A stretch of DNA of 64,000 nt from JAFGRU01 sp016934985 (lineage in GTDB: Bacteria; Desulfobacterota; Desulfuromonadia; Desulfuromonadales; JAAYDE01), in contig CAXXJQ010000002.1 of assembly GCA_963665045.2 (NCBI GenBank), positions 62,001 through 126,000 of the forward strand, read 5' to 3'. Within the stretch, counting starts at the first letter, position 1. Each line of letters begins with the position of its first letter. The notes below the pieces were generated by a model, which worked only from the letters and a program-made list of their open reading frames with translations, made no database searches and had not been told where the DNA came from. Of this stretch, positions 17,002 to 27,061 are shown piece by piece. Made by a program: the position numbers and the translations under genes.

Positions 17002-18306
17002 TTACAGATGCGACCATTTGCGCTTTTCGCGCTCATCCATAACCTTGTAGGCGCAGTATTCTCCGCACATGGTGCAGGCGCCGTGTTCTTCATTGACGCC
17101 GGAAGAGTCCCGCAGGCGCCGGGCTTTTTCCGGGTCAATGGCCATTTTGTACTGACCTTCCCAGTCGAGGGCCTTGCGATAGCGGCTCATGGCCAGGTCC
17201 TTCTCCAGGGCACCGGGAACCCCTTTGACGATATCCGCCGCGTGGGCGGCAAGGCGGCTCGCCATAACCCCTTCGTGAACATCTTCGATACCGGGCAGGC
17301 AGAGATGCTCGGTAGGTGTCACATAGCAGAGGAAATCGGCACCGGCAGCGGCGGCAATGGCCCCGCCAATGGCGCAGGAAATGTGATCGTAGCCGGGCGC
17401 GATGTCGGTGACCAGAGGGCCGAGGACATAGAAAGGCGCCCCGTGGCAGAGCCGTTTCTGAAGCTGGATGTTGGTTTCGATCTGGTTCAGGGGAACATGG
17501 CCGGGGCCCTCGATCATGACCTGAATGCCGGCGTCCCAGGCACGCTGGGTCAGTTCACCGAGAAGGATCAGTTCGTGAATCTGGGCACGGTCGGTGGAAT
17601 CGGCAATAGCACCGGGACGGAAACCATCGCCCAGCGAGAGGGTGGCGTCGTAGGGGCGCACGACTTCCAAAAGACGGTCATAAAATTCATAGAGCGGGTT
17701 TTCGGCATCGTTGTGAGCCATCCAACCACAAGTGAAAGAACCACCGCGGGAGACCACCTCCATGATGCGGCCTTCACGATCCATTCTCTCGACCGTACTG
17801 CGAGTCACGCCACAGTGGACAGTAATAAAATCAACGCCATCGTCGAGATGCTTGATAATGCCATCGAAGATTTCATCGACGGTCATATCAACGATCGCCT
17901 TTTTCTTGCGGGTAACCGTATCTACAGCTGCCTGATAAAGGGGCACACTGCCGATGCAGGCATCGGTTTCTTTTATGATGGCCTGGCGGATTTCATCAAC
18001 CGGACCGCCGGTGGAAAGGTCCATGATGGCATCAGCTCCGGCCGCTACGGCGACCCGGGCTTTTTCCAGCTCTTTGTCAATGCTGGTGTCGTCCTTGCTT
18101 GTCCCGATATTAGCGTTTACCTTGGTGCGAAGGCCCTTGCCAACCGCCAAAGGTTTGCCATGGGTATGCTTGATATTGTGACAGATGATAGCGGTTCCCT
18201 CGGCAATGCGCTGCCGCAGAATTTCAGGATCAACATTCTCTTCCGCCGCCGCAAACTTTACTTCCTCGGTGATTTTTCCCTGGCGGGCTAACTCCAACTG
18301 CGTCAT
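17002..18306 (-). CDS. thiC: phosphomethylpyrimidine synthase ThiC
   Basis: Radical SAM enzyme that rearranges aminoimidazole ribotide to HMP phosphate, the pyrimidine half of thiamine. It has 434 residues, the short form found in many anaerobes. Key features: NANIGTS, DLSTGGP, FITVHCGVT, EGPGHVPL and the C-terminal cluster motif CTMCGEYC (CX2CX3C). The BzaF/5-hydroxybenzimidazole synthase paralogue is very similar in size, but position behind thiED in a TPP-riboswitch operon favours ThiC. ATG 18306 has AGGAGG about 8 nt upstream. The last gene of the operon, followed by a clear terminator. Confidence 0.9.
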   Translation of the reverse strand: MTQLELARQGKITEEVKFAAAEENVDPEILRQRIAEGTAIICHNIKHTHGKPLAVGKGLRTKVNANIGTSKDDTSIDKELEKARVAVAAGADAIMDLSTGGPVDEIRQAIIKETDACIGSVPLYQAAVDTVTRKKKAIVDMTVDEIFDGIIKHLDDGVDFITVHCGVTRSTVERMDREGRIMEVVSRGGSFTCGWMAHNDAENPLYEFYDRLLEVVRPYDATLSLGDGFRPGAIADSTDRAQIHELILLGELTQRAWDAGIQVMIEGPGHVPLNQIETNIQLQKRLCHGAPFYVLGPLVTDIAPGYDHISCAIGGAIAAAAGADFLCYVTPTEHLCLPGIEDVHEGVMASRLAAHAADIVKGVPGALEKDLAMSRYRKALDWEGQYKMAIDPEKARRLRDSSGVNEEHGACTMCGEYCAYKVMDEREKRKWSHL

Positions 18307-18394
18307 AAAACTTGTCCTCCTCTGTTTTACGAAAATGCCTTTTCGTATTTTTCTTTTTAAAATTAGTGGCTTAAAAGCATTCCGAAAACAGAGA

Positions 18395-18521
18395 TGCCCT
18401 GAAATGGAGCTATCCTAATTCAGGGCACGCAAGTTTTTCTTTGATTTTCCAAAGAAAACCAATTAGTATTCGCAATGCCACACACCCAATGCCGGGGTCT
18501 TGGCCCCCAGCCAACCCCGGC
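18395..18521 (-). other. two hairpins in the thiED-thiC spacer
   Basis: The 254-bp gap between thiED and thiC holds two perfect inverted repeats: TGCCCTGAA/TTCAGGGCA at 18395-18403 and 18419-18427, and GCCGGGGT/ACCCCGGC at 18491-18498 and 18514-18521. Neither has a T-run on the minus strand. They may be processing or stability elements. No second THI-box consensus is visible here. Confidence 0.45.
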
Positions 18522-18560
18522 GCCTCTATATTAAAGCAAGACTTCTTTTTATCCTCTCTT

Positions 18561-19976
18561 TCAGATATCCAGTTTCAAAGAATGGAAAGCCGCCCGGAAA
18601 TGATTGACCGGCCCATGGCCGGAACCAAAACCGGGAGCATGCCGAATAGCCTCGGTAATATATATCTTGCCTTTTTCCACTGCCCGCACCAGCGGTACCC
18701 CTTGGGCCAGGAAAGTGGCGATAGCTGCCGAATAGGTGCACCCCGTCCCGTGGGTATGGGGGGTATCGAAGCGTTGCTCCCGGAAACGGTAGACTTTGCC
18801 GTTGGCCAATAACAGATCGACGGAATCCCCTTCGAGGTGCCCCCCTTTAACAAGAATGTTGCGAGCCCCCATGGAATGAAGCTGGAAAGCGGCTTTTTCC
18901 ATGTCAGCTTCTTTTTTGATGGTCATCCCGGTCAATACCTCGGCCTCGGGGAGATTGGGGGTGATGAGGTAAGCCAGGGGCAGAAGCTCATCGCGCAGGG
19001 CGGCTACGGCATCGTCCTGCAGCAGTGATGCGCCTCCTTTGGCAATCATGACCGGATCGACAACTGCCGGCAGTGAATATTTACGGATATTTTCAGCAAC
19101 GATACGGATAATTTCGGGCAAAAAGAGCATGCCGACCTTCAGGACATCAGCGCCGATATCTGAAAGAACGGCTTCGATCTGATCCTGAATGAACTCCGGA
19201 GGTGCCGGATGGATATTGCGCACACCCAGGGTGTTCTGAGCGGTCAGGGCGGTTATGGCGCTCATACCAAAACTGCCCAGCAGGGTCGAAACCTTGAGGT
19301 CGGCCTGAATCCCTGCCCCCCCTCCGGAATCGGACCCGGCAATGGTCAACATGCGGCCCCGCGGAAAGGGTTTAAGGCTGTTAAAGCTTAGTACGATCTC
19401 TCGGGCTGCCAGAGCCGGATCGGGATCGCCCATAACCGCCGAAACCACGGCCAGGACATCCGCCCCGGCGGCGAGAACGCTGCGGGCGTTTTCACTGCTG
19501 ATCCCACCGATGGCGACGATGGGAATTTTTACCGCTTTGCGGATTTCAGCTAACCCTTCCGGACCGATCACAACCGCATTTTCCTTGGTCCCGGTGGGGA
19601 ACATGGCGCCCACACCGATATAATCGGCTCCGTCCGTTTCCGCCTTGGCAGCCAGTTCAACAGTCCTTGCGGAAATGCCGATAATTTTGTCCTTGCCAAG
19701 GAGGCTGCGGGCCTCGCCGAGGCTCATATCTTTCTGGCCGAGATGCACACCGTCGGCGCCACAGGCCTGGGCCACCTCGGGGGTATCGTTAACGATAAAA
19801 AGGGCTTTGTGTTCCCGACATAAAGTGCACAGCTTTTTGGCTACGGCAATCCGCTCTTCGACAGACTTGTGCTTTTCACGATACTGGATCATGCGAGCGC
19901 CGCCGGCCAGAGCCGCAGCAACCTTGGCCTCCAGTTCGCCTTCACCACCAGTAATAACGTAAAGTCCTGTAATCAT
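18561..19976 (-). CDS. thiED: fused thiamine-phosphate synthase / HMP-phosphate kinase (ThiE-ThiD)
   Basis: A 471-residue bifunctional enzyme. Residues 1-205 are ThiE, which joins HMP-PP and thiazole phosphate (QYREKH, NDTPEVA, GVHLGQKDM, GVGAMFPTGTKENA, AIGGIS). Residues about 215-471 are ThiD, which phosphorylates HMP and HMP-P (TIAGSDSGGGAGIQADL, VDPVM, HGTGCTYSAAI). The order ThiE then ThiD lets ThiC product be activated and used in one protein. It is first in the operon, 254 bp ahead of thiC. Expression should be under the TPP riboswitch in its leader. ATG 19976 has AAGGA upstream. Confidence 0.93.
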   Translation of the reverse strand: MITGLYVITGGEGELEAKVAAALAGGARMIQYREKHKSVEERIAVAKKLCTLCREHKALFIVNDTPEVAQACGADGVHLGQKDMSLGEARSLLGKDKIIGISARTVELAAKAETDGADYIGVGAMFPTGTKENAVVIGPEGLAEIRKAVKIPIVAIGGISSENARSVLAAGADVLAVVSAVMGDPDPALAAREIVLSFNSLKPFPRGRMLTIAGSDSGGGAGIQADLKVSTLLGSFGMSAITALTAQNTLGVRNIHPAPPEFIQDQIEAVLSDIGADVLKVGMLFLPEIIRIVAENIRKYSLPAVVDPVMIAKGGASLLQDDAVAALRDELLPLAYLITPNLPEAEVLTGMTIKKEADMEKAAFQLHSMGARNILVKGGHLEGDSVDLLLANGKVYRFREQRFDTPHTHGTGCTYSAAIATFLAQGVPLVRAVEKGKIYITEAIRHAPGFGSGHGPVNHFRAAFHSLKLDI

Positions 19977-19992
19977 AGCGATTTCCTTAATC

Positions 19993-20034
19993 CAAAAAAA
20001 TAAAAATGCCGTGAACCTATTAGGTCCACGGCAT
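19993..20034 (-). terminator. expression-platform terminator of the TPP riboswitch
   Basis: A 12-bp stem (20006-20017 with 20023-20034, with one mismatch or wobble) and 5-nt loop; on the minus strand it is followed by a T-rich run (20005-19993). It sits between the aptamer and the thiED ribosome site, indicating TPP-dependent transcription termination. Confidence 0.85.
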
Positions 20035-20057
20035 ACAATGAGTATATTCCCTGTTGC

Positions 20058-20150
20058 GCCGCTTCCCTACGCCGGTATTATCCGGATCAGGTTCCAAGGG
20101 TCGTCTGCTTCTGGCAGAACTCTCAGTGTCCCATGTAGACACTCCCCGCT
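20058..20150 (-). ncRNA. TPP riboswitch aptamer (THI box)
   Basis: Read on the minus strand, it contains the conserved CTGAGA (complement of 20121-20126), the ACCTGATCCGGATAATACC block (20092-20074) and GCGTAGGGAAGC (20072-20061), in the order and spacing of the THI element. It binds thiamine pyrophosphate and controls thiED-thiC through the terminator just downstream. Confidence 0.93.
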
Positions 20151-20308
20151 CGGGCTTTTGAGGTAAGCTACAGGAGTCGGTTGTTTTTGTCAATAAGTTT
20201 CAGTTAGATTGATTTATGGGCATTATAATTACCTGGGGTTTTTTTTAGGATTTTGTTAATAATAAAAAAATTGATTTCAATCCTCCTTATAAAGAAAATT
20301 TGCGATCC

Positions 20309-21439
20309 ATGATGAATGCTTTCAGACCGACATTTGCCGAAATCGACTTGGCGGCGCTCCACCATAATTTCGAACAGGCCAGAAAAGCCGCGGGCCAAAA
20401 CAAAAAGATCATGACCGTGGTCAAAGCCGACGCCTACGGGCACGGCGCCGTGCCCCTGGCCATGGCGCTGGGCAAGTTTGGCGCCGACATTCTCGCCGTA
20501 GCCTTGACCGAAGAAGGCATGGAGCTTCGCCGGGCCGGTATCACACTGCCCATCCTGCTGTTCGGAGGCTTATTCCCCGGCCAGGAAGAAGCCATTGTCC
20601 GGCACCGGCTGACCCCCATCCTTTTCGATCTTGAGACAGCCCACAACCTCAACCGGGCTGCGCAAAAGGCTGGACAGCCTCAGCCCTTTCATCTCAAAAT
20701 CGACACCGGCATGTCGCGGGTCGGCTTTTCGTGGCAAGACCTCGACAAAGTATTGAATGCCTTCAAAGACCTCCCCTTTCTGCAAATGGAAGGCGTGATT
20801 TCCCACATGGCCCTCGCCGACGAGTTTGAAGAACCTTTCAACCAGGTACAGATCGAACGTTTCGGGAAGGCCTGCCATAAGATTCGCGAAGCCGGATTCG
20901 AGCCGCGCCTGCGCCACATCAGCAACAGCGCCACCCTGTATTCCTGGGATGTGCCGGAATGCAACCTGGTGCGGCCGGGCATCACCCTCTATGGTTCACA
21001 ACCCTCGGCGGGGTTTTACAAAAAACTCGATCTCAAGCCGGTCATGAGCCTGCGCAGCCAAGTCGCCATGATCAAAGAGGTGCCGCCCGGCACCGGCGTC
21101 TCTTATGGGCACCGCTTCGTCACCGACAAACCAACGGTTCTGGCGACCATCCCCATCGGCTACGCTGACGGCCTCAACCGCCGTCTCTCCAACTGCGGGG
21201 AGGTTATCATCCATGGCCAACGCGCCCCCATTGCCGGAACCATCTGCATGGACTGGACAATGATCGACGTCACCCACATTCCGAATGTCAAGGTCGGAGA
21301 TGCGGTCACCCTCATGGGGCCGAGTGGGGACGAGTGTATTTCTGCCGAAGAATGGGCCGAAAAGGTCGGGACGATTTCCTACGAAATCTTCTGCCAGATC
21401 AGCAAACGGGTGCCCCGACATTACATAAACCAGCCTTGA
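20309..21439 (+). CDS. alr: alanine racemase
   Basis: PLP-dependent enzyme making D-alanine for peptidoglycan. About 376 residues, the normal length. The PLP lysine lies in VVKADAYGHGA near the N-terminus. The Tyr of the opposite monomer lies in GTICMDWTMIDVT-adjacent sequence, and SYGHRF and GYADGLNRR are conserved. ATG 20309 (or 20312) is chosen because the family begins just before RPTFAEIDLAALHHN; a TTG at 20300 is also in frame. The gene is divergent from the thiED leader, separated by about 150 bp. Confidence 0.93.
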   Translation: MMNAFRPTFAEIDLAALHHNFEQARKAAGQNKKIMTVVKADAYGHGAVPLAMALGKFGADILAVALTEEGMELRRAGITLPILLFGGLFPGQEEAIVRHRLTPILFDLETAHNLNRAAQKAGQPQPFHLKIDTGMSRVGFSWQDLDKVLNAFKDLPFLQMEGVISHMALADEFEEPFNQVQIERFGKACHKIREAGFEPRLRHISNSATLYSWDVPECNLVRPGITLYGSQPSAGFYKKLDLKPVMSLRSQVAMIKEVPPGTGVSYGHRFVTDKPTVLATIPIGYADGLNRRLSNCGEVIIHGQRAPIAGTICMDWTMIDVTHIPNVKVGDAVTLMGPSGDECISAEEWAEKVGTISYEIFCQISKRVPRHYINQP

Positions 21440-21463
21440 CGGCAAGAGATTTTCTGGTTTAAC

Positions 21464-21666
21464 TCCCCCTTGCAACGTAGCCGGAGCGAAGGGGCTATTT
21501 TAAAATCAGACGGGCAGTTGAGCGGTTTTTGCGAATCCTGACCGTCTTTAAAATAGCCTTGTAGCGAAGGAAACCCGAAGGGCAAGTTGCGGGGTGTCCT
21601 TTTTCTGCTTACTCTTTTTAGACAAGTAAAAAGAGTAAGGCGCCGTCCGGGGGCGCAACCCCGGTA
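21464..21666 (+). repeat. structured intergenic element, copy A
   Basis: First of three related copies in the window. It contains a perfect 12-bp outer stem (21493-21504 with 21547-21558), an inner GACGG/CCGTC pair (21509-21513, 21542-21546), a 12-bp hairpin (21608-21619 with 21628-21639) and a CGGGG/CCCCG hairpin at the end. The stems differ in sequence from copy B but still pair. No supported gene lies within. Confidence 0.75.
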
Positions 21667-21707
21667 TCACCGAATGTACAAAAATAACAAGGCTCAAGAC
21701 TAGCGAT

Positions 21708-22940
21708 ATGAACCACAAAACCACTTTTCTCGCCCTCGATCTCGGCACCACAACCCTGGCCGGCTATCTGCTAGACAGCGAAAATCGAATTCTGGCCAGA
21801 AAGTCCATTCAGAACCCCCAAAAGGCCCAGGGGCTTGACGTCATCAGCCGCCTTGAAGCAGCCTCCAAGGGCAACGGCAGGAAACTCCAAACTCTGCTCG
21901 CCGTTGGCATCAGGGACCTCGTAACCGCCCTTGCCCATGATGCAGACGTCAGGATTGATTCAATCCAGGCTGCAGCTGCAGCTGGGAATTCCGCCATTTC
22001 CGCCCTGCTGTGCGGCAGGGACGTCACGCCCCTGCTCCTGCCCCCTCACCGCCTGCCGTCTGCCGAGGGAATACAAATCCGGCCCTCGGATCTCGATCTC
22101 GGACTGCCGGCACCGCTCTTTCTCTTCCCCCTGGCCGGCGGCTTCGTGGGCGGGGACCTCGTGGCTTTTCTCTATGCCCAGGCTCCGGAACAAACTCCGG
22201 CTATGTACCTCGACATCGGCACCAACGGCGAACTGGCCCTTTTTACCGGAGAAAAGTGGCTGGTCACCTCCGTCGCCGCCGGGCCTGCTTTTGAAGCGGC
22301 GGGCATCACCTGGGGCATGGCTGCTGCGAACGGCGCCATTGAAGGTGCTTATTTGGCCGACGACCGCCTGCGCATCACAACCATCGGCAAAAGCCCTCCT
22401 CGCGGCATCTGCGGCAGCGGCGTCGCGGAAATCATCGCCGCCGGTCTGAATAGTGGGCTTGTGGAGCCGACCGGCACTATCCGCCGGGCTGAGGAAATCG
22501 AGACCAACCTCGCCTACCACATCAGGGAAAGCCTGGAGGGGCGCTCTCTCAGCATCTTCCGGAACGCCGAAACGGATATTTATCTCTCCCAACAGGACAT
22601 CCGCAGTTTTCAGCTGGCCAAGGGCGCTATCCGGGCGGGCATTGAATGCCTTTTGGCCAAAGCAACACTGCAACCGGCAGCTATCCGCCGCACCTACGTG
22701 ACAGGCGCCTTCGGTCTTTCCATCCGCAAGGAGGTTCTGAAAACAGTTGCGATGCTTCCGCCAAAAATGTTAGATAATGTTGTTTTTGTCGCCGACGGCG
22801 TTCTGGAAGGTGTCCGCCACTTCCTCTTCGCCCCGGACGGCCATGCCGAGTTGCATAAACTGGCTAAAGCATTGGTCCCATTCCCCCTTTCGGGAACGCC
22901 TGCTTTTGAAAAGGCTTTTTTGCAGGCCCTCGACTTTTAG
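21708..22940 (+). CDS. ASKHA-type ATPase, DUF4445 (corrinoid-activator RACo/RamA-like) without iron-sulfur domain
   Basis: A 410-residue protein matching the actin-like ATPase half of reductive activators of corrinoid proteins. Motifs: phosphate-binding LALDLGTTTLAGYLLD near the start, AGNSAISALL, MYLDIGTNGELAL and ICGSGVAEIIAAGL, VTGAFG near the end. Full RACo/RamA proteins begin with a [2Fe-2S] or end with [4Fe-4S] modules; neither is present here. It could activate a corrinoid enzyme with a separate reductase, or have another role. No corrinoid methyltransferase is encoded in the window. ATG 21708 lacks a strong ribosome site. Confidence 0.75.
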   Translation: MNHKTTFLALDLGTTTLAGYLLDSENRILARKSIQNPQKAQGLDVISRLEAASKGNGRKLQTLLAVGIRDLVTALAHDADVRIDSIQAAAAAGNSAISALLCGRDVTPLLLPPHRLPSAEGIQIRPSDLDLGLPAPLFLFPLAGGFVGGDLVAFLYAQAPEQTPAMYLDIGTNGELALFTGEKWLVTSVAAGPAFEAAGITWGMAAANGAIEGAYLADDRLRITTIGKSPPRGICGSGVAEIIAAGLNSGLVEPTGTIRRAEEIETNLAYHIRESLEGRSLSIFRNAETDIYLSQQDIRSFQLAKGAIRAGIECLLAKATLQPAAIRRTYVTGAFGLSIRKEVLKTVAMLPPKMLDNVVFVADGVLEGVRHFLFAPDGHAELHKLAKALVPFPLSGTPAFEKAFLQALDF

Positions 22941-23126
22941 CACGGTTTTTTCATGATTATCATTGCTGATCCGGGCTAGCACCAGCGCAAATTTCGCCTT
23001 CCCGGCATGCCGTCCATGAAATTGCTATCATAATGATTTTATTGACCATCATAGACGAGGGCAGCGGTTGAATAATAAACTTCCAGCCTTTCAACCTCAT
23101 CCTCGATTGAGAAAGGAGTGTCATTG

Positions 23127-24689
23127 ATGCCTGGCATAAAAAGAGCTCTTTTGAGCGTTTCCGATAAAAACGGCATTGTTGATTTTGCCACCGGCCTGGC
23201 CGAGCTCGGCATAGAGCTTCTCTCCACCGGCGGAACGGCCGCCCTGCTCCGCAAGGAAGGCCTCAAGGTCATGGATGTTGCCGAGTTTACCGGCTCTCCG
23301 GAAATCCTCGGCGGCCGGGTCAAAACCCTGCACCCCAAGGTTCACGGTGGTATTCTCGGCATGCGCGCCAACCCCGAACACCTTCGCCAGATGGAGGAAA
23401 ACAACATTGAAACCATCGATATGGTGGTAGTCAATCTCTATCCTTTCGAAGCTACGGTAGCGAAGCCGGACTGCACTCTTGAAGACGCCGTGGAAAATAT
23501 CGACATCGGCGGCCCCACCATGCTGCGCAGCGCGGCCAAAAATCACCGTGACGTTGCGGTTGTAGTCGATCCTGCCGATTACACCCCCATCCTCGAAGAA
23601 ATTAAAAACCACGGCCAGGTCGGCGACCAGACCCGCTTCAAGCTTGCCGTCAAGGTTTTCCAGCACACGGCCGCTTATGACGCCGCCATCTCCAACTATT
23701 TCGGCTGTCTTCTCGGCGAAGAAAAAGAAGAATACCCGGCGACCTATACCGTGCAGTTCAAAAAGGCCCAGAACCTTCGCTACGGGGAGAACCCCCACCA
23801 GAGCGCCGCTTTCTATGTTGAAGCCCAGGTCTCGGAACCGTCCATCGCCACCGCCCGTCAGATCCAGGGTAAGGAACTCTCCTACAACAACATCGGCGAT
23901 ACGGACGCCGCGCTCGAATGCATCAAACAGTTCACCGAAGGACCGGCCTGCGTCATCGTCAAACACGCCAACCCCTGCGGAGTGGCTTATGGGGGGAACC
24001 TGCTCGATGCCTACAAGCGAGCCTTCTCCACCGATCCCGAATCGGCTTTTGGCGGCATCATCGCGTTCAACGGCGAACTGGATGCCGCCACGGCCAAGGC
24101 CATCGTTGACCAACAATTCGTCGAGGTAATCATCGCTCCCCAGGTCACCGCCGATGCGGCGGCTGTTGTCGCCGCCAAGAAAAACGTGCGGCTGCTGGAG
24201 TGCGGCCAGTGGAGCACATATCCCGCCAGGCGTCTCGATCTCAAGCGTGTCAACGGCGGCCTCCTGGTTCAGGATGCCGACCTGGAGCTGCTGTCCGAAA
24301 CACGTGTTGTCAGCGAACGCCAGCCGAGCGCCAAGGAAATGGAGGATATCCTCTTCACCTGGCGGGTGGCCAAATTCGTCAAGAGCAACGCCATCGTCTA
24401 CGGCAAGGACCGCATGACGATCGGTGTCGGCGCCGGCCAGATGAGCCGGGTCAACTCGGCGCGCATCGCTATCATCAAGGCGGAGCAGGCCGGGCTCGAG
24501 GTCAAGGGGGCGGTGATGGCGTCCGACGCCTTCTTCCCGTTCCGCGACGGCATCGATGCCGCCGCCAAAGCCGGGATCACCGCCATCATCCAGCCGGGCG
24601 GCTCGATCCGGGACGAGGAAACCATTAAAGCCGCCAACGAGCACAACATTGCCATGGTCTTTACCGGCATGCGGCATTTCAGGCATTGA
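23127..24689 (+). CDS. purH: bifunctional AICAR transformylase / IMP cyclohydrolase
   Basis: Catalyses the last two steps of IMP synthesis: formyl transfer to AICAR and ring closure. About 520 residues, normal length. N-terminal cyclohydrolase domain (LLSVSDKNGIVDFA, LLSTGGTA, GGRVKTLHPKVHGG) and C-terminal transformylase (LRYGENPHQSAAFY, KHANPCGVA, SDAFFPFRDGID, QPGGSIRDEE). Start at ATG 23127 with AAAGGAG 9 nt upstream; a GTG at 23118 abuts that site and is unlikely. purD follows after 108 bp. Confidence 0.95.
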   Translation: MPGIKRALLSVSDKNGIVDFATGLAELGIELLSTGGTAALLRKEGLKVMDVAEFTGSPEILGGRVKTLHPKVHGGILGMRANPEHLRQMEENNIETIDMVVVNLYPFEATVAKPDCTLEDAVENIDIGGPTMLRSAAKNHRDVAVVVDPADYTPILEEIKNHGQVGDQTRFKLAVKVFQHTAAYDAAISNYFGCLLGEEKEEYPATYTVQFKKAQNLRYGENPHQSAAFYVEAQVSEPSIATARQIQGKELSYNNIGDTDAALECIKQFTEGPACVIVKHANPCGVAYGGNLLDAYKRAFSTDPESAFGGIIAFNGELDAATAKAIVDQQFVEVIIAPQVTADAAAVVAAKKNVRLLECGQWSTYPARRLDLKRVNGGLLVQDADLELLSETRVVSERQPSAKEMEDILFTWRVAKFVKSNAIVYGKDRMTIGVGAGQMSRVNSARIAIIKAEQAGLEVKGAVMASDAFFPFRDGIDAAAKAGITAIIQPGGSIRDEETIKAANEHNIAMVFTGMRHFRH

Positions 24690-24797
24690 TAGAAGGTCAT
24701 CAGACTGAAGACTGTTGGCTGTAAGAAAAATCTTTTACCTTCAGCCTTCTGTCATACTCCCTTCAACCGGTTCACCAATAAAGGGGTCAAACTAATC

Positions 24798-26072
<1,275 letters not shown>

Positions 26073-26138
26073 TTTTAAAAAAAGGTAATGCCGTTCGCTA
26101 TAATGGGTTTGCACCACCCATTTCAGGGGACGTATAAG

Positions 26139-26440
26139 TAAAGTTTTAAGTTGAAAGTGTTAAGTTTTAAGTATTTTCCCCCCTTGTACCGCAGCCGGAG
26201 CGGAAGGGACATTTTGAGAAAAAGACGGGCAGTTGAGCGTTTTTTGCGAATTCTGACCGTCCTCAAAAGGTCTCTGGAGCGAAGGGAACCCGCAGGGCAA
26301 GGTGCCGGGGCGTCCTTTTCTTTGCTTCTTTCTTTTTGACGTAAAAAGAAAGAAGGCGTCGTCCGGGGACACAACCCCGCTGCTGCAAATCTTTAGTCTA
26401 CGGTAAATGCCCTTTTAATGGGCGGTATGACCCCATTTAG
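26139..26440 (+). repeat. structured intergenic element, copy B (longest)
   Basis: Same family as copies A and C. The outer stem is 26208-26218 with 26262-26272 (one mismatch), the inner GACGG/CCGTC pair is 26224-26228 and 26257-26261, and the 3' hairpin is a perfect 13-bp stem (26325-26337 with 26343-26355). A CGGGG/CCCCG hairpin follows. The 5' T-rich lead-in (from 26139) and the 3' tail (to 26440) are shared with copy C. A separate small hairpin (26102-26122) lies just before it. Confidence 0.78.
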
Positions 26441-26482
26441 CAGCACACTGGAATAGTCAAAAAACCAAGGAGCATGACAGTC

Positions 26483-27001
26483 ATGACGCAAAAACCTGAA
26501 GTCGGCATTCTCATGGGCAGTGACAGCGACTACCCCATCATGCTGGAAGCGGCCCGGGTTCTGAAAGAGTTTGAGGTTCCTTTCGAAATGACCGTATCGA
26601 GTGCCCACCGCTCGCCTGGCAGGACCTCACGCTACGCCCGTGAAGCTGCAGAGCGGGGGATCCGCGTTCTCATCGTCGGCGCCGGTGCGGCCGCCCATCT
26701 GGCGGGGGTGATGGCAGCGGAAACCCAGCTGCCGGTTGTGGCCGTCCCCATCGATTCCTCGGTTCTAAAGGGGCTCGACGCCCTTCTGGCCACAGTACAG
26801 ATGCCCTCCGGAATTCCGGTGGCAACCATGGCCATCGGCAAGGCCGGGGCCCGCAACGCAGGACTCTTCGCCATACAGATTCTTGCCCTGAAGAATCCCG
26901 CTCTGGCGGAAAAATACTCCTCCTTCCGCAAAGACATGGCCGAAGGCATTGAAGCCAAATCCCAGGCCGTGCAGGAACGCCTGAACAAGGACTTAGGTTG
27001 A
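26483..27001 (+). CDS. purE: N5-carboxyaminoimidazole ribonucleotide mutase
   Basis: Catalyses carboxyl transfer from N5-CAIR to CAIR in purine synthesis. 172 residues, class I size. Motifs: GILMGSDSDYPIM, SSAHRSP, GAGAAAHLAGVMAA, and PVAVPIDS-type strand. ATG 26483 is preferred: the AAGGAG at 26467-26472 is about 10 nt away, whereas the ATG at 26474 would be only 1 nt from it. No purK lies nearby. Confidence 0.93.
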   Translation: MTQKPEVGILMGSDSDYPIMLEAARVLKEFEVPFEMTVSSAHRSPGRTSRYAREAAERGIRVLIVGAGAAAHLAGVMAAETQLPVVAVPIDSSVLKGLDALLATVQMPSGIPVATMAIGKAGARNAGLFAIQILALKNPALAEKYSSFRKDMAEGIEAKSQAVQERLNKDLG

Positions 27002-27061
27002 AATCCCCCATACCTGTGCTAAAAGAGATGGTTGAATCCGAATAAAACGGGGAGATTAACC

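Noticed and set aside
17008..18291. 427-codon plus-strand frame opposite thiC
   Set aside because: Shadow of thiC.
23121..24686. 521-codon minus-strand frame opposite purH
   Set aside because: Exact shadow of purH; the plus-strand protein is fully conserved.
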